Positions 21,533-30,386 of a DNA stretch of 64,000 nucleotides are shown here, in pieces. Position 1 is the stretch's first letter; every line of letters starts with the position of its first letter. This DNA is from Aliidiomarina minuta (GTDB lineage: Bacteria > Pseudomonadota > Gammaproteobacteria > Enterobacterales > Alteromonadaceae): the NCBI RefSeq assembly GCF_003987145.1, contig NZ_PIPL01000001.1, positions 2,046,001 to 2,110,000 of the forward strand, written 5' to 3'. Position numbers and translations under genes: made by a program. Below the pieces are notes generated by a model, which saw only the letters and a program-made list of their open reading frames with translations, ran no database searches and was not told where the DNA came from.

Positions 21533-21879
21533 CTTTTCTCTAATAGCTGCAAGCATTCAATGCAACGGAGCGTCGTTGGCTCAATTGCCAGGCGCTTCTC
21601 ATTGATAGCTTCACCACAGTCAATACAATAACCATAGTCGTCTTCAGCAATGCGCCTCAAGGCGGCTTCTATCTGCAATAACTGTTGTGCACGGCGCCGC
21701 TCTGTAGCCTGGGCCATCTGTTGCCCCTGCATAGCATCCATACGCGAAAGCCGACCAACACTTTGCTGGTCCAACTGCACCGGCTTCTGTGAATCTGCGC
21801 TGGACGCTGAGGCTTGCTGTAACTCAGATTTGAGCGCCTGCAATCTGGCCTTATAAACTTCACTGTCCATTACTTTCAA
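21529..21879 (-). CDS. DksA/TraR-family C4 zinc-finger protein
   Basis: The 116-residue protein has a helical N-terminal half and a C-terminal zinc finger C-I-D-C ... C-I-E-C preceded by DDYGYCIDCGE, as in DksA/TraR proteins. Unlike true DksA it is short and lacks a clear DxxDxA coiled-coil tip, so it is a paralogue rather than dksA. It may bind the RNA polymerase secondary channel. It is the first of three closely packed minus-strand genes (with the membrane protein and patatin), ordered last in transcription. Confidence 0.85.
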   Translation of the reverse strand: MKVMDSEVYKARLQALKSELQQASASSADSQKPVQLDQQSVGRLSRMDAMQGQQMAQATERRRAQQLLQIEAALRRIAEDDYGYCIDCGEAINEKRLAIEPTTLRCIECLQLLEKS

Positions 21880-21888
21880 CCTTCTGAT

Positions 21889-22314
21889 TTAACCTTTATA
21901 ACCCACAGGCGGTCTTTTTATCGGGGTTTTATGATAGCGCTTACGCACCCAGTTTATCGCCTTTAACACACCAGGGCGCAATATAATCCAGCGCTCCATT
22001 CGGTATTTTCCAGACACATCCGATACCGCTAATGCAACCAGAATAGTAAGCAACCCCTGACCCGGGGCGAATAACATAATGACACCCGCAATTAGCAAAA
22101 TAAGAGCCATAAAATTACGTAACAACGTGTACCAGAAACCCACTTTACTCTTGTGCCTGCGCCGTCTTGCGGCCAAAAAATAGTCGTCCGGCATTTTCAC
22201 GATCAGCACCGGAACCAGAATTAATGACACCAAAGCCAGCAATACGCTAATCGAGGTTAATAACGGAATCCAGGGGGCCAGAACTTGATAGGCCTGCACA
22301 AAAAAATCATTCAT
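21889..22314 (-). CDS. Integral membrane protein, PGPGW-like
   Basis: The 141-residue protein has an N-terminal hydrophobic helix, a positively charged loop (LAARRRRHKSK) and a second hydrophobic region. The glycine/proline motif F-A-P-G-Q-G-L-L-T resembles the PGPGW membrane family. The C-terminus is basic. Function is unknown. It overlaps the upstream patatin gene by 8 bases, suggesting translational coupling. Confidence 0.65.
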   Translation of the reverse strand: MNDFFVQAYQVLAPWIPLLTSISVLLALVSLILVPVLIVKMPDDYFLAARRRRHKSKVGFWYTLLRNFMALILLIAGVIMLFAPGQGLLTILVALAVSDVSGKYRMERWIILRPGVLKAINWVRKRYHKTPIKRPPVGYKG

Positions 22315-23179
22315 GATGACCGTTTCTTACCATTAAATGATGGACGAATTCTTTCCCTTTGTGTTTACCATGTAAATACCCCTTTTTAAGAGCTTCCAGA
22401 TTACGCGACAAGCGGCTTAATCTGAATTCAGGGCCTGGCGCTATCATTCTTACCCGACTGTCTTCCGGCGGTGCATCAATAAAATCGAGTGACTTGTTGT
22501 AATGACTGTAACGCTGCCGTGTGGCTTTTGCCAATGCTGGTTGTTTTCGCAATACCGTATTAGCGAACATCCGGTTAGCCGGGCGTTTCCGATAACCATG
22601 ACCTTGTGAAAGTATCACGGTAATATCACGAGCCCCCCAATTATAAGCGGTCTCGACAGGAATAGAGTCGCTCAAACCACCATCGGCCATAGCCATGCCT
22701 CTCAGCTGAGGATAATCCCGGTAAGCAATAGGAATGGCACAGGTAGCGGATAGTACAGGGTACATATTCTCCGCGCAGACTTCACTGTAACAAGGTTTAC
22801 CATCACGTATCCGGGTCGATACCACATACAGCGGAATACCACGCGCCTTAAACGTATCCTGGTCCAGTTCCACTTCGCGCAGTGTCTCTTCCAACAGCCA
22901 TTTTATATCAGTTAAGTGACCGCCAGTCAGTGCGCGTCGAAAGTTTATGAACTCAGGACTGATGCCCTGACGGGAGAATATATTGAAGGTGCGCTCGTAA
23001 TCTCCGGAGAGATAACTTAATGCAGCTGTCGATCCTGCTGACACACCAATAACAAAGTCAAAAGGATAAAAATCAGCCTCGATAAAAGCATCGAGCACCC
23101 CGGCTGCGAAAACTCCGCGCATGGCTCCGCCTTCAACCACGAGGGCGCGATTACCATGGGGCACATGCGGCATTAACAT
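22307..23179 (-). CDS. Patatin-like phospholipase (YjjU-type)
   Basis: The protein is about 290 residues from the ATG at 23179, chosen for the GTGAGG five bases upstream. TTG and ATG starts at 23218 and 23212 also lie in frame. It has the glycine-rich oxyanion loop GGAMRG, the nucleophile motif G-V-S-A-G and the dyad motif D-G-G in MADGGLSDSIPVE. Patatin-type enzymes cleave acyl esters of lipids with a Ser-Asp dyad. The neighbouring membrane protein is coupled but gives no substrate clue. Confidence 0.88.
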   Translation of the reverse strand: MLMPHVPHGNRALVVEGGAMRGVFAAGVLDAFIEADFYPFDFVIGVSAGSTAALSYLSGDYERTFNIFSRQGISPEFINFRRALTGGHLTDIKWLLEETLREVELDQDTFKARGIPLYVVSTRIRDGKPCYSEVCAENMYPVLSATCAIPIAYRDYPQLRGMAMADGGLSDSIPVETAYNWGARDITVILSQGHGYRKRPANRMFANTVLRKQPALAKATRQRYSHYNKSLDFIDAPPEDSRVRMIAPGPEFRLSRLSRNLEALKKGYLHGKHKGKEFVHHLMVRNGHHE

Positions 23180-23219
23180 AAGAACCTCACTGATTTCACT
23201 ACTCTTCAGCATAGACAAA

Positions 23220-23245
23220 AAAGCCGCCTTAAGTTAGGCGGCTTT
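23220..23245 (-). terminator. Terminator after the universal stress protein gene
   Basis: AAAGCCGCCT and AGGCGGCTTT form a 10-bp stem with a 6-base loop. On the minus strand the stem is followed by six T residues, so it ends the sulP-usp unit. Confidence 0.85.
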
Positions 23246-23270
23246 GTAATCGCTGTATCTTTCAGTCTGT

Positions 23271-24131
23271 TTATCGTAACAGTAAAAGTGGTACTTTAGT
23301 TGAGGTTAACAAACGATTGGTATGACTACCGACAAAGAATTCACGAATTCGTGAATGCCCGTACGCTCCCATCACCATAGCGCCAATCTGATTCTCAGAG
23401 ACATAGTTTAAGAGTACTTTTTCAACATCTCCCGCTTCAAGATTTGCAGTGACATCAAAACCGGAAGACTGCAGGCGTTCTTTAGCCCAGTTTAACTGTT
23501 CCTGATGGTCATCCGTTTCCGCAGCCACCATGACCACATGAACAGGGATACCTTTAAATAACGGACTGTCTGCGACCATTTCCACCGCTTTGCGCGAGGT
23601 AGCACTGTTATCAAACGCAATCATAATACGTTGCAAAGGCTGAAACTTACCAGTAATCACCCATACTGGTCGACTCACAGCACGTATAACCCGCTCGACT
23701 TGATGACCTATATGCTGACCCACACCCTCACCATGGCGACCCTGTCTGCCAATTACCAGCAACCGGGTTTCGTCTTCGACTTCAAGCAAGGTATCGACCA
23801 GATCACCATGACGCTGACGAGTACTGATTTCAGCGTTTCCGGCACTACTACTTTCAAGATGCCGCTGTGCACTATCAAGTACCATCAAACCCTGACGGCG
23901 TGCCAGTTTGGCTCGTTTTTCTTCGATCTCAGCCAGTTCTATAAGTAAATTCTGCCGTGTGTCCACGCCAATATTACCACTGAAATCGGTCTCAGTCGGT
24001 TTACGTACATCATCTAATACATTCAGCAATACCAGCGATGTGCCCATACGTTGAGCAGACCAGGCTGCATAATCGCACACTGACTGAGTTAATCCACTGC
24101 CGTCAATACAAGCAACTGTATGTGTAGTCAT
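23271..24131 (-). CDS. Tandem-domain universal stress protein
   Basis: The 286-residue protein has two UspA domains. The first is residues 1-145 (VACIDGSGLTQ, ending RPVWVITGK), the second 148-286 (RIMIAFDNSATSRKAVEM). The second ends with the ATP-binding-type G-A-Y-G-H-S-R ... G-S-H-T-N-R-L. It resembles UspE-like tandem proteins. It lies 27 bases downstream of a SulP transporter gene on the same strand, a recurring SulP-Usp association, so the two are probably cotranscribed. Confidence 0.88.
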   Translation of the reverse strand: MTTHTVACIDGSGLTQSVCDYAAWSAQRMGTSLVLLNVLDDVRKPTETDFSGNIGVDTRQNLLIELAEIEEKRAKLARRQGLMVLDSAQRHLESSSAGNAEISTRQRHGDLVDTLLEVEDETRLLVIGRQGRHGEGVGQHIGHQVERVIRAVSRPVWVITGKFQPLQRIMIAFDNSATSRKAVEMVADSPLFKGIPVHVVMVAAETDDHQEQLNWAKERLQSSGFDVTANLEAGDVEKVLLNYVSENQIGAMVMGAYGHSRIREFFVGSHTNRLLTSTKVPLLLLR

Positions 24132-24158
24132 CGTTTAATCCTTATCACCGGCCACTAC

Positions 24159-25640
24159 TTAGTGGCCGCCCATTAATTTATCTGCAGCTTCTGGTTTATC
24201 AGCTACGCCGAATTTATCAACCACAGTTGCAGTGGCCTTGTTCATACCAACCACTTCCACTTCTGTACCTTCACGACGGAACTTAAGAATCACTTTATCC
24301 AGTGAAGAAACCGAGGTGATATCCCAGAAATGAGCACGATCCAAGTTTATAGTTACCTTATCAAGGGCTTCTTTAAAGTCAAAGGACTCGACAAATTTAT
24401 CCGCTGAACTGAAGAATACCTGACCTGTAACAATGTAATCGCGACTATGACCATCTTTTGCAAGCTTAGACGATACATACATGTAATTGCTAACTTTTGC
24501 TGCGAAGAAAATAGCGGCAAGTAATACGCCAACAAATACACCGTAAGCCAGATTATGCGTCCAGACTACAACAACTACGGTAGCTACCATCACTATATTA
24601 GTGCTCATAGGATGTTTCTTAAGGTCTGTTATTGAAGACCAGCTGAACGTACCTATAGCTACCATGATCATAACGGCTACCAGGGCCGCCATTGGAATTT
24701 GCGAGACCCAGGGGCTTAAGAATACCACCATCACAATTAACACTACGCCGGCAACAAGAGAGGACAAACGTCCGCGTCCACCAGACTTGACGTTAATAAT
24801 AGATTGGCCAATCATGGCACAACCAGCCATACCACCCATCAAACCTGAGCCTACGTTCGCAATACCTTGACCACGACACTCTTTGTTACGGTCACTCTTA
24901 GTATCCGTTAAATCATCAACTATGGTTTGCGTCATCATTGACTCAAGCAAACCAACTACTGCAAGGGTCAGTGAATACGGCAGGACAATAAGCAGCGTTT
25001 GCAAAGTCCATGGTACATCTGGCCATAGGAATACGGGCAGGCTATCCGGCAATTCACCCATGTCACCAACGGTGCGAATATCCATACCTAAATACATAGC
25101 TAAAGCGGTTAAGACTACAATGCATATCAAAGGCGAAGGAATGGCTTTGGTAATGTAAGGTAAACCATAAATAATAACCAGGCCGCCTGCAGTCATCGCA
25201 TAAACATGCCAGGTAACATCGGTTAACTCAGGCAATTGCGCCATGAAAATCAAAATAGCCAACGCATTAACGAAACCAGTAACCACCGAGCGCGATACAA
25301 AACGCATCAGACTACCCAGTTTCAAAGCCCCGAAAATAAACTGAATAACCCCAGTCAGCAAAGTGGCTACTAACAGATATTCAAGCCCATGGTCACGAAC
25401 CAGAGTGACCATCAATAACGCCATGGCTCCGGTAGCAGCAGATATCTGGCCAGGCCGCCCACCAACAAACGCCATAACGACACAGATACAGAAAGAAGCG
25501 TACAAACCCACTTTAGGATCAACGCCAGCAATAATAGAAAAGGCTACGGCCTCTGGAATAAGCGCTAGGGCGACTACAATACCCGCGAGTACATCACCGC
25601 GAATATTAAAGAACCAGGACTGCTTTATTTGGTCGAACAT
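24159..25640 (-). CDS. SulP family anion transporter with STAS domain
   Basis: The protein is 493 residues from the ATG at 25640, with AAGGA upstream at good spacing. A longer TTG/GTG-type extension to 25688 is less likely. About 10-12 helices carry SulP segments such as GDVLAGIVVALALIPEAVAF, YASFCICVVMAFVGGRPGQIS and GGMAGCAMIGQSIINVKSGG. A cytosolic STAS domain follows (about residues 390-470). SulP proteins carry sulfate, bicarbonate or other anions, and several marine members are Na+-dependent bicarbonate importers. The substrate is not determinable here. Confidence 0.9.
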   Translation of the reverse strand: MFDQIKQSWFFNIRGDVLAGIVVALALIPEAVAFSIIAGVDPKVGLYASFCICVVMAFVGGRPGQISAATGAMALLMVTLVRDHGLEYLLVATLLTGVIQFIFGALKLGSLMRFVSRSVVTGFVNALAILIFMAQLPELTDVTWHVYAMTAGGLVIIYGLPYITKAIPSPLICIVVLTALAMYLGMDIRTVGDMGELPDSLPVFLWPDVPWTLQTLLIVLPYSLTLAVVGLLESMMTQTIVDDLTDTKSDRNKECRGQGIANVGSGLMGGMAGCAMIGQSIINVKSGGRGRLSSLVAGVVLIVMVVFLSPWVSQIPMAALVAVMIMVAIGTFSWSSITDLKKHPMSTNIVMVATVVVVVWTHNLAYGVFVGVLLAAIFFAAKVSNYMYVSSKLAKDGHSRDYIVTGQVFFSSADKFVESFDFKEALDKVTINLDRAHFWDITSVSSLDKVILKFRREGTEVEVVGMNKATATVVDKFGVADKPEAADKLMGGH

Positions 25641-26007
25641 GAGAAAATCCTTATTAAAGCAATAAATAGATCCTGTCGAAACGCCCACAAGGGCTTCGAA
25701 GACAGAATAATTTTGAAATATGGTGAAAAATCACCCATGTGTATTTTTTTAGTAAAGGTATACGCTCTGGTATCTGTAGCAAGATCCAGCGTATTAAAGG
25801 TTAGGAAAACCTTGGGAAATGATAGTTTTACTAGGGCGGCGTAAGCTGCACGTTAAAAGTCCTGCTTTAAATTAATAAATACGACTTACCCATAAAGTGG
25901 TAAGTTGAAAAACGAGCGCGAATACTACTCGAAAAGAGTGTGTAAAACAACCAACAGCCCTTATTAATAGATTTTTGAACTCAAATTCAGCCAAGGCAAT
26001 CTTATTT
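25641..26007. other. Intergenic region between sulP and mioC
   Basis: This stretch separates the divergent sulP and mioC genes and holds no convincing gene. Two inverted repeats are visible. ACTTACC/GGTAAGT (25884-25890 and 25899-25905, loop of 8) and the small hairpin ACTC-GAAAA-GAGT (25927-25939) both lie on the mioC side. It presumably contains both promoters, but I could not place them with confidence. Confidence 0.45.
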
Positions 26008-26454
26008 ATGACAATTCATATTCTGGTGGGTACAACGTCAGGCAACACCGAATTCTTAGCTCAGGAAATCAGCGATCATTTACAACAACAAGGATTTGCC
26101 CCCGAGTTCCACGATTTACCTGAGTACCAGGCAATAGCTCAACAGGATTGCACCTGGATACTGTGCATAGCTACTCATGGGGCAGGCGAATATGCTGATA
26201 GCATTGCCCAATTTATGCAGGATATTGAACAACATAAACCTGATTTAAGTCGTCTGAAGATCGCCATAGTTGCTGTCGGCGACTCCAGTTATGACACTTA
26301 TTGTAAAGCCGGACAAGATGCAGAGCAGCTGCTCACTCAATTGGGAGCTGAGCAGATAATCCCCCGGTTAGAGATAGATATGATGATAGAGCTGGATCCT
26401 GAAGGAAAAGCTATGCAATGGCTAAAAAACTGGCAGGATCGCTTAACATCATAA
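26008..26454 (+). CDS. mioC: Flavodoxin-like protein MioC
   Basis: The protein is 148 residues from the ATG at 26008. A TTG at 25975 in frame would add 11 residues and fits less well. It has the flavodoxin phosphate loop G-T-T-S-G-N-T-E, the FMN-contacting CIATHGAGEYAD and VAVGDSSYDTYCKAG. Length and position beside oriC match E. coli MioC, an FMN protein implicated in biotin synthase electron transfer. Transcription runs toward oriC, as in E. coli. Confidence 0.93.
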   Translation: MTIHILVGTTSGNTEFLAQEISDHLQQQGFAPEFHDLPEYQAIAQQDCTWILCIATHGAGEYADSIAQFMQDIEQHKPDLSRLKIAIVAVGDSSYDTYCKAGQDAEQLLTQLGAEQIIPRLEIDMMIELDPEGKAMQWLKNWQDRLTS

Positions 26455-26756
26455 ATTGGGTATAAAGTTACCAACAAAGAAAAAACTGTTAAACAAGGAT
26501 TTACGCCAATAAGTCAGATCTTACCCACAGTTTAGATCAGTAACTATCCCCAGATTTTAAAAGCTGTGCATAAACCCTGATCAAAGCTGTGATCCTGAAC
26601 CGTATAACTTTGGGGATAAAAGCCATTGTGGATAAGCCCTGATTTATACCACTGGTTACACCCACTTTAGATCGCTGTTTACCCACACCTAAAAGGATCG
26701 CCTAAGATCCTGATCTCTTACTATAAAATGCCTTTATGCACAGAAAAGGGCTGAGC

Positions 26757-26774
26757 TAGTAGTAGTAATAATAA
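26757..26774 (+). promoter_or_regulatory. DnaA-trio run in oriC
   Basis: TAGTAGTAGTAATAATAA is six uninterrupted 5'-TA(G/A) triplets, the form of the DnaA-trio element that guides DnaA onto single strand in other bacteria. It begins 14 bases after the plus-strand DnaA box TTATGCACA (26734-26742), with a G-rich spacer between, and runs directly into the 13-mer repeats. Confidence 0.75.
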
Positions 26775-26805
26775 AAAGATCTAAATAAAGATCTTATAAT
26801 AGATC
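26769..26805 (-). repeat. oriC 13-mer AT-rich repeats (duplex unwinding element)
   Basis: Read on the minus strand, three repeats each begin GATCT: GATCTATTATAA, GATCTTTATTTA and GATCTTTTTATTA. Their GATC sites start at 26802, 26790 and 26778, exactly 12 bp apart. They correspond to the L, M and R 13-mers of E. coli oriC and lie on the same, mnmG-proximal side. Confidence 0.9.
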
Positions 26806-26964
26806 CTTAACGACCCTTATGTTCACAGACTGTAAAAAAGCAGCGACTAACCTGAAACAGACGTTTCTAAGCAAAGCGATTCAAGGTAAAATGCTTGGCT
26901 AAGCGATCCTTTTTTTCTTTGCTGCACAGCAATGATCGCAACATGTGCAGGACCGAGGTATGAA

Positions 26965-28866
26965 ATGGCAACTGAACAGATATTTGATGTAATAGTAATT
27001 GGAGGCGGTCATGCAGGTACCGAGGCCGCTCTAGCTGCTGCGCGCATGGGGCAAAGCACTCTGTTACTGACACACAATATTGACACTTTGGGCCAGATGT
27101 CCTGTAATCCTGCGATCGGAGGTATTGGTAAAGGCCATTTGGTTAAAGAGATCGATGCAATGGGCGGGATCATGGCAAAAGCAGCTGACCATGCAGGTAT
27201 TCAATTTCGTACCCTGAATGCTTCAAAAGGGCCTGCTGTTCGTGCAACCCGCGCCCAGGCAGATCGCAACCTGTACAAAAACTTCATCCGACAAAGCCTT
27301 GAGCATCAGCCTAATCTGCGTATTTTCCAGCAAGCCTGTGACGATCTTATTGTTAAAGAAACCCCGCAAGGTCAGAAAGTATGCGGCGTGGTTACTCAAA
27401 TGGGTCTGCGTTTCCTGGCCCCTTCAGTGGTATTGACCGTAGGTACTTTCCTCGGTGGACAAATTCATATTGGTTTGTCTAATCACAAAGGTGGAAGGGC
27501 TGGCGATCCACCTTCCATAGCACTGGCTGACCGTCTTCGTGAATTGCCGTTACGGGTTGACCGTTTGAAAACCGGTACTCCACCGCGTATTGACTCCAAT
27601 ACCATTGATTTTTCAGTTATGCAGGAACAGCCTGGTGATAATCCAACGCCAATATTTTCTTTTATGGGATCACAACAGGATCACCCTAAGCAAATCAGCT
27701 GTTACATCACCCATACCAATGCCAGAACGCATGATTTAATTCGCGAAGGACTGGATCGCTCCCCTATGTACTCTGGGGTTATCGAAGGTGTTGGGCCCCG
27801 TTACTGCCCATCGATTGAAGATAAAGTGATGCGCTTTGCGGAACGTGACAGTCATCAGATTTTTGTTGAGCCTGAAGGTCTGAATTGCACTGAAGTCTAC
27901 CCTAATGGTATTTCAACCAGCTTGCCTTTTGACGTTCAGCTTGAGCTGGTACGGTCTATCAAAGGTTTTGAAAACGCGCACATAACACGACCTGGTTATG
28001 CCATTGAATATGACTTTTTTGATCCTCGCGATCTGAAACATTCGTTGGAAACTAAATTTATTGATGGTTTGTTTTTTGCTGGTCAAATTAACGGTACCAC
28101 TGGTTATGAAGAAGCCGGCGCTCAGGGCTTAATAGCAGGCATGAATGCAGCTTTACAGGTGCAGGGCAAAGAAGCCTGGACACCACGCCGTGACGAAGGC
28201 TACATAGGGGTTCTGATAGATGATCTGGCGACGTTAGGAACCAAAGAACCCTATCGCATGTTTACTTCACGTGCTGAATATCGTTTATTACTGCGTGAAG
28301 ACAATGCTGATCGTCGCCTTACCGCTAAAGCCCGTGAAATTGGTTTAGTAGATGACTCGCGCTGGGCCCGTTTTAATCAGAAAATGGAAGCAGTTGAACT
28401 TGAACAACAGCGTTTACGTTCAACCTGGATAGGCAAAGATCACGCGTCTATGGCACAACTGAATCCGCTGCTTAAAACACCGGTGAGCAAAGAAGTTAAT
28501 CTGGAAGAATTATTACGCCGTCCAGATGTAAATTACCGTATGATGACGTCGGTTGAAGGTTTAGGCCCCACTCTGGAAGATCCGCAGGCCGCAGAACAGG
28601 TTGAAATACAAACCAAATATGCCGGTTATATAAGCCGTCAGCTGGATGAGATAAAAAAGAGTCTGCGCCATGAAAATACGGCCTTACCGACATCTTTTGA
28701 CTACAGCAGTATTTCAGGGCTGTCCAACGAGGTGATTGCTAAATTAGCTGAACATAAACCGCAAACGGTAGGACAGGCCGGACGGATTTCAGGTATCACT
28801 CCGGCTGCTATCTCAATGTTGCTGGTACATCTTAAAAAGCAGGGTTTATTGCGTAAATCGGCCTGA
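26965..28866 (+). CDS. mnmG: tRNA uridine-5-carboxymethylaminomethyl modification enzyme MnmG
   Basis: The protein is 633 residues from the ATG at 26965, preceded by GAGGTATGAA. An upstream in-frame start at 26932 gives an N-terminus without homology. It has the FAD-binding [11 protein letters not shown] at the N-terminus, the family segment [20 protein letters not shown] and a C-terminal helical MnmE-interaction domain. With MnmE it modifies U34 of tRNAs. It forms a run with rsmG, parA and parB. Confidence 0.97.
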   Translation: MATEQIFDVIVIGGGHAGTEAALAAARMGQSTLLLTHNIDTLGQMSCNPAIGGIGKGHLVKEIDAMGGIMAKAADHAGIQFRTLNASKGPAVRATRAQADRNLYKNFIRQSLEHQPNLRIFQQACDDLIVKETPQGQKVCGVVTQMGLRFLAPSVVLTVGTFLGGQIHIGLSNHKGGRAGDPPSIALADRLRELPLRVDRLKTGTPPRIDSNTIDFSVMQEQPGDNPTPIFSFMGSQQDHPKQISCYITHTNARTHDLIREGLDRSPMYSGVIEGVGPRYCPSIEDKVMRFAERDSHQIFVEPEGLNCTEVYPNGISTSLPFDVQLELVRSIKGFENAHITRPGYAIEYDFFDPRDLKHSLETKFIDGLFFAGQINGTTGYEEAGAQGLIAGMNAALQVQGKEAWTPRRDEGYIGVLIDDLATLGTKEPYRMFTSRAEYRLLLREDNADRRLTAKAREIGLVDDSRWARFNQKMEAVELEQQRLRSTWIGKDHASMAQLNPLLKTPVSKEVNLEELLRRPDVNYRMMTSVEGLGPTLEDPQAAEQVEIQTKYAGYISRQLDEIKKSLRHENTALPTSFDYSSISGLSNEVIAKLAEHKPQTVGQAGRISGITPAAISMLLVHLKKQGLLRKSA

Positions 28867-28898
28867 TTATAATTATTGAGTAAAACCGAGTAGAAATC

Positions 28899-29546
28899 AT
28901 GACTGAGCAGGTAACCCCTGAGATACTTACCCAGCGCCTCGAGCAATTACTGGCGAACACTAGGCTAACGGTTACTGAACATCAGCAACAACAGCTGGTA
29001 AATCTGGTGATGCTGCTGAATAAATGGAACAAGGCTTATAATCTGACTTCAGTGCGCGATCCTGATGCTATGCTGGTCCGCCATATTATGGACAGCCTAT
29101 TGGTCTCGCCTTTTTTGCAGGGCGCTAGAATCGCTGATGTGGGTACTGGCCCCGGTTTGCCTGGTTTACCCCTGGCGATCTGTAATCCGGATAAAGAATT
29201 TGTGCTCATTGATAGTCTGGGCAAACGTATTACATTTATTCGCCAGGTCATACATCAGCTTAAACTCAATAACGTAACTGCGGTACAAAGCAGAGTGGAA
29301 GATTACAGGCCTGATCAGGGTTTCAGCTGTGTTACCAGTCGCGCATTTGCGTCACTTGCAGATATGCTTGCCTGGTGTCATCATTTAAGGTCTGCGGAAG
29401 GTTGCTTTCTGGCCTTAAAAGGCCAGCTTGATGAACAGGAGTTAGCAGCTATTCCCGAAGCATATCAAATACATGCGACCCATCGTTTACTGGTACCTGA
29501 GCTCGATGCCGAGCGTCATGTGGTTGATATACGACAGTTAGCATAA
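28899..29546 (+). CDS. rsmG: 16S rRNA (guanine-N7) methyltransferase RsmG
   Basis: The 215-residue class I methyltransferase has the SAM-binding A-D-V-G-T-G-P-G-L-P-G-L-P-L and the family N-terminal WNKAYNLTSVRDP with MLVRHIMDSL. It methylates G527 of 16S rRNA. Length and the position after mnmG match E. coli RsmG (GidB). The gap to parA is 19 bases, so it belongs to the mnmG-rsmG-parAB unit. Confidence 0.96.
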   Translation: MTEQVTPEILTQRLEQLLANTRLTVTEHQQQQLVNLVMLLNKWNKAYNLTSVRDPDAMLVRHIMDSLLVSPFLQGARIADVGTGPGLPGLPLAICNPDKEFVLIDSLGKRITFIRQVIHQLKLNNVTAVQSRVEDYRPDQGFSCVTSRAFASLADMLAWCHHLRSAEGCFLALKGQLDEQELAAIPEAYQIHATHRLLVPELDAERHVVDIRQLA

Positions 29547-29565
29547 TTATAAATCAGAGGCGCCT

Positions 29566-30351
29566 GTGGCTAGAGTTATTGCAATTGCAAATCAGAAAGG
29601 TGGTGTGGGTAAAACCACCACAGCGGTGAACTTAGCTGCCTCCATGGCCGCCACGCGACGTAAAGTATTACTTATTGATTTGGATCCCCAGGGCAATGCG
29701 ACCATGGGTAGCGGCGTTGATAAGTACAATGTTGAAAACACCATTTATAATCTTCTGGTGGATGAGAAAAAAGTTGAAGACGTAATTGTGCGGGATACCG
29801 ATGGCAAATATGACCTTATGGCTGCCAACGGCGATGTAACTGCTGCTGAAATTAAGTTAATGGAAGTATTCTCACGGGAAACCCGTTTACGTCGTGCGTT
29901 GGAACCGGTACGCGATCAATATGATTTTATTTTCATTGATTGCCCGCCTTCCTTAAACCTGCTCACGGTAAATGCCATGGCTGCAGCTGATTCGATTCTG
30001 GTCCCTATGCAGTGCGAATACTATGCACTGGAAGGTTTAACCGCATTGATGGACACCATAGAGCAGTTAGTTGATGTGGTGAATCCAGACCTGAGCATAG
30101 AAGGCATTCTGCGTACCATGTACGACCCACGTAATCGCCTGGCCAATGATGTTTCTGAACAACTTAAAAATCACTTTGGTAATAAAGTTTACCGTACCGT
30201 TATTCCACGTAATGTGCGACTGGCTGAGGCACCAAGTTTTGGTGCGCCTGTTATGTACTATGATAAATCATCGACAGGTTCCAAAGCATACCTGGCGTTA
30301 GCCGGGGAAGTTATTCGACGGACTGAGCAGGATAGCGCGCAGGCTTCTTAA
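29566..30351 (+). CDS. parA: Chromosome partitioning ATPase ParA
   Basis: The 261-residue protein has the deviant Walker A K-G-G-V-G-K-T-T at its N-terminus, DLDPQGNAT, and the Walker B-like FIFIDCPPSLNLLT. The start is a GTG after a CAGAGG Shine-Dalgarno. ParA dimers bind DNA non-specifically with ATP and move ParB-parS complexes. It is followed by parB after 35 bases. The parS sites are in recF, about 21 kb away on the other side of oriC. Confidence 0.96.
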   Translation: MARVIAIANQKGGVGKTTTAVNLAASMAATRRKVLLIDLDPQGNATMGSGVDKYNVENTIYNLLVDEKKVEDVIVRDTDGKYDLMAANGDVTAAEIKLMEVFSRETRLRRALEPVRDQYDFIFIDCPPSLNLLTVNAMAAADSILVPMQCEYYALEGLTALMDTIEQLVDVVNPDLSIEGILRTMYDPRNRLANDVSEQLKNHFGNKVYRTVIPRNVRLAEAPSFGAPVMYYDKSSTGSKAYLALAGEVIRRTEQDSAQAS

Positions 30352-30386
30352 AAGAGGCCTACTACTTAAATAATAAAGGGTTCATT

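Larger units (their letters stand above)
26517..26805. other. oriC: Chromosomal replication origin oriC
   Basis: The mioC-mnmG intergenic region has eleven GATC sites between 26517 and 26805, with two more before mnmG. Perfect TTATNCACA DnaA boxes lie at 26565-26573 (minus), 26627-26635 (minus, TTATCCACA) and 26734-26742 (plus). One-mismatch boxes lie at 26521-26529 and 26679-26687 (TTACCCACA) and 26611-26619. An AT-rich unwinding region follows on the mnmG side. Dam/SeqA control by GATC methylation is expected by analogy with E. coli. Gene order mioC-oriC-mnmG also matches E. coli. Confidence 0.95.

Noticed and set aside
28264..28275. CACGTG inside mnmG as a possible third parS
   Set aside because: The flanks do not form the TGTTCC/GGAACA arms, so only the common 6-bp core matches.
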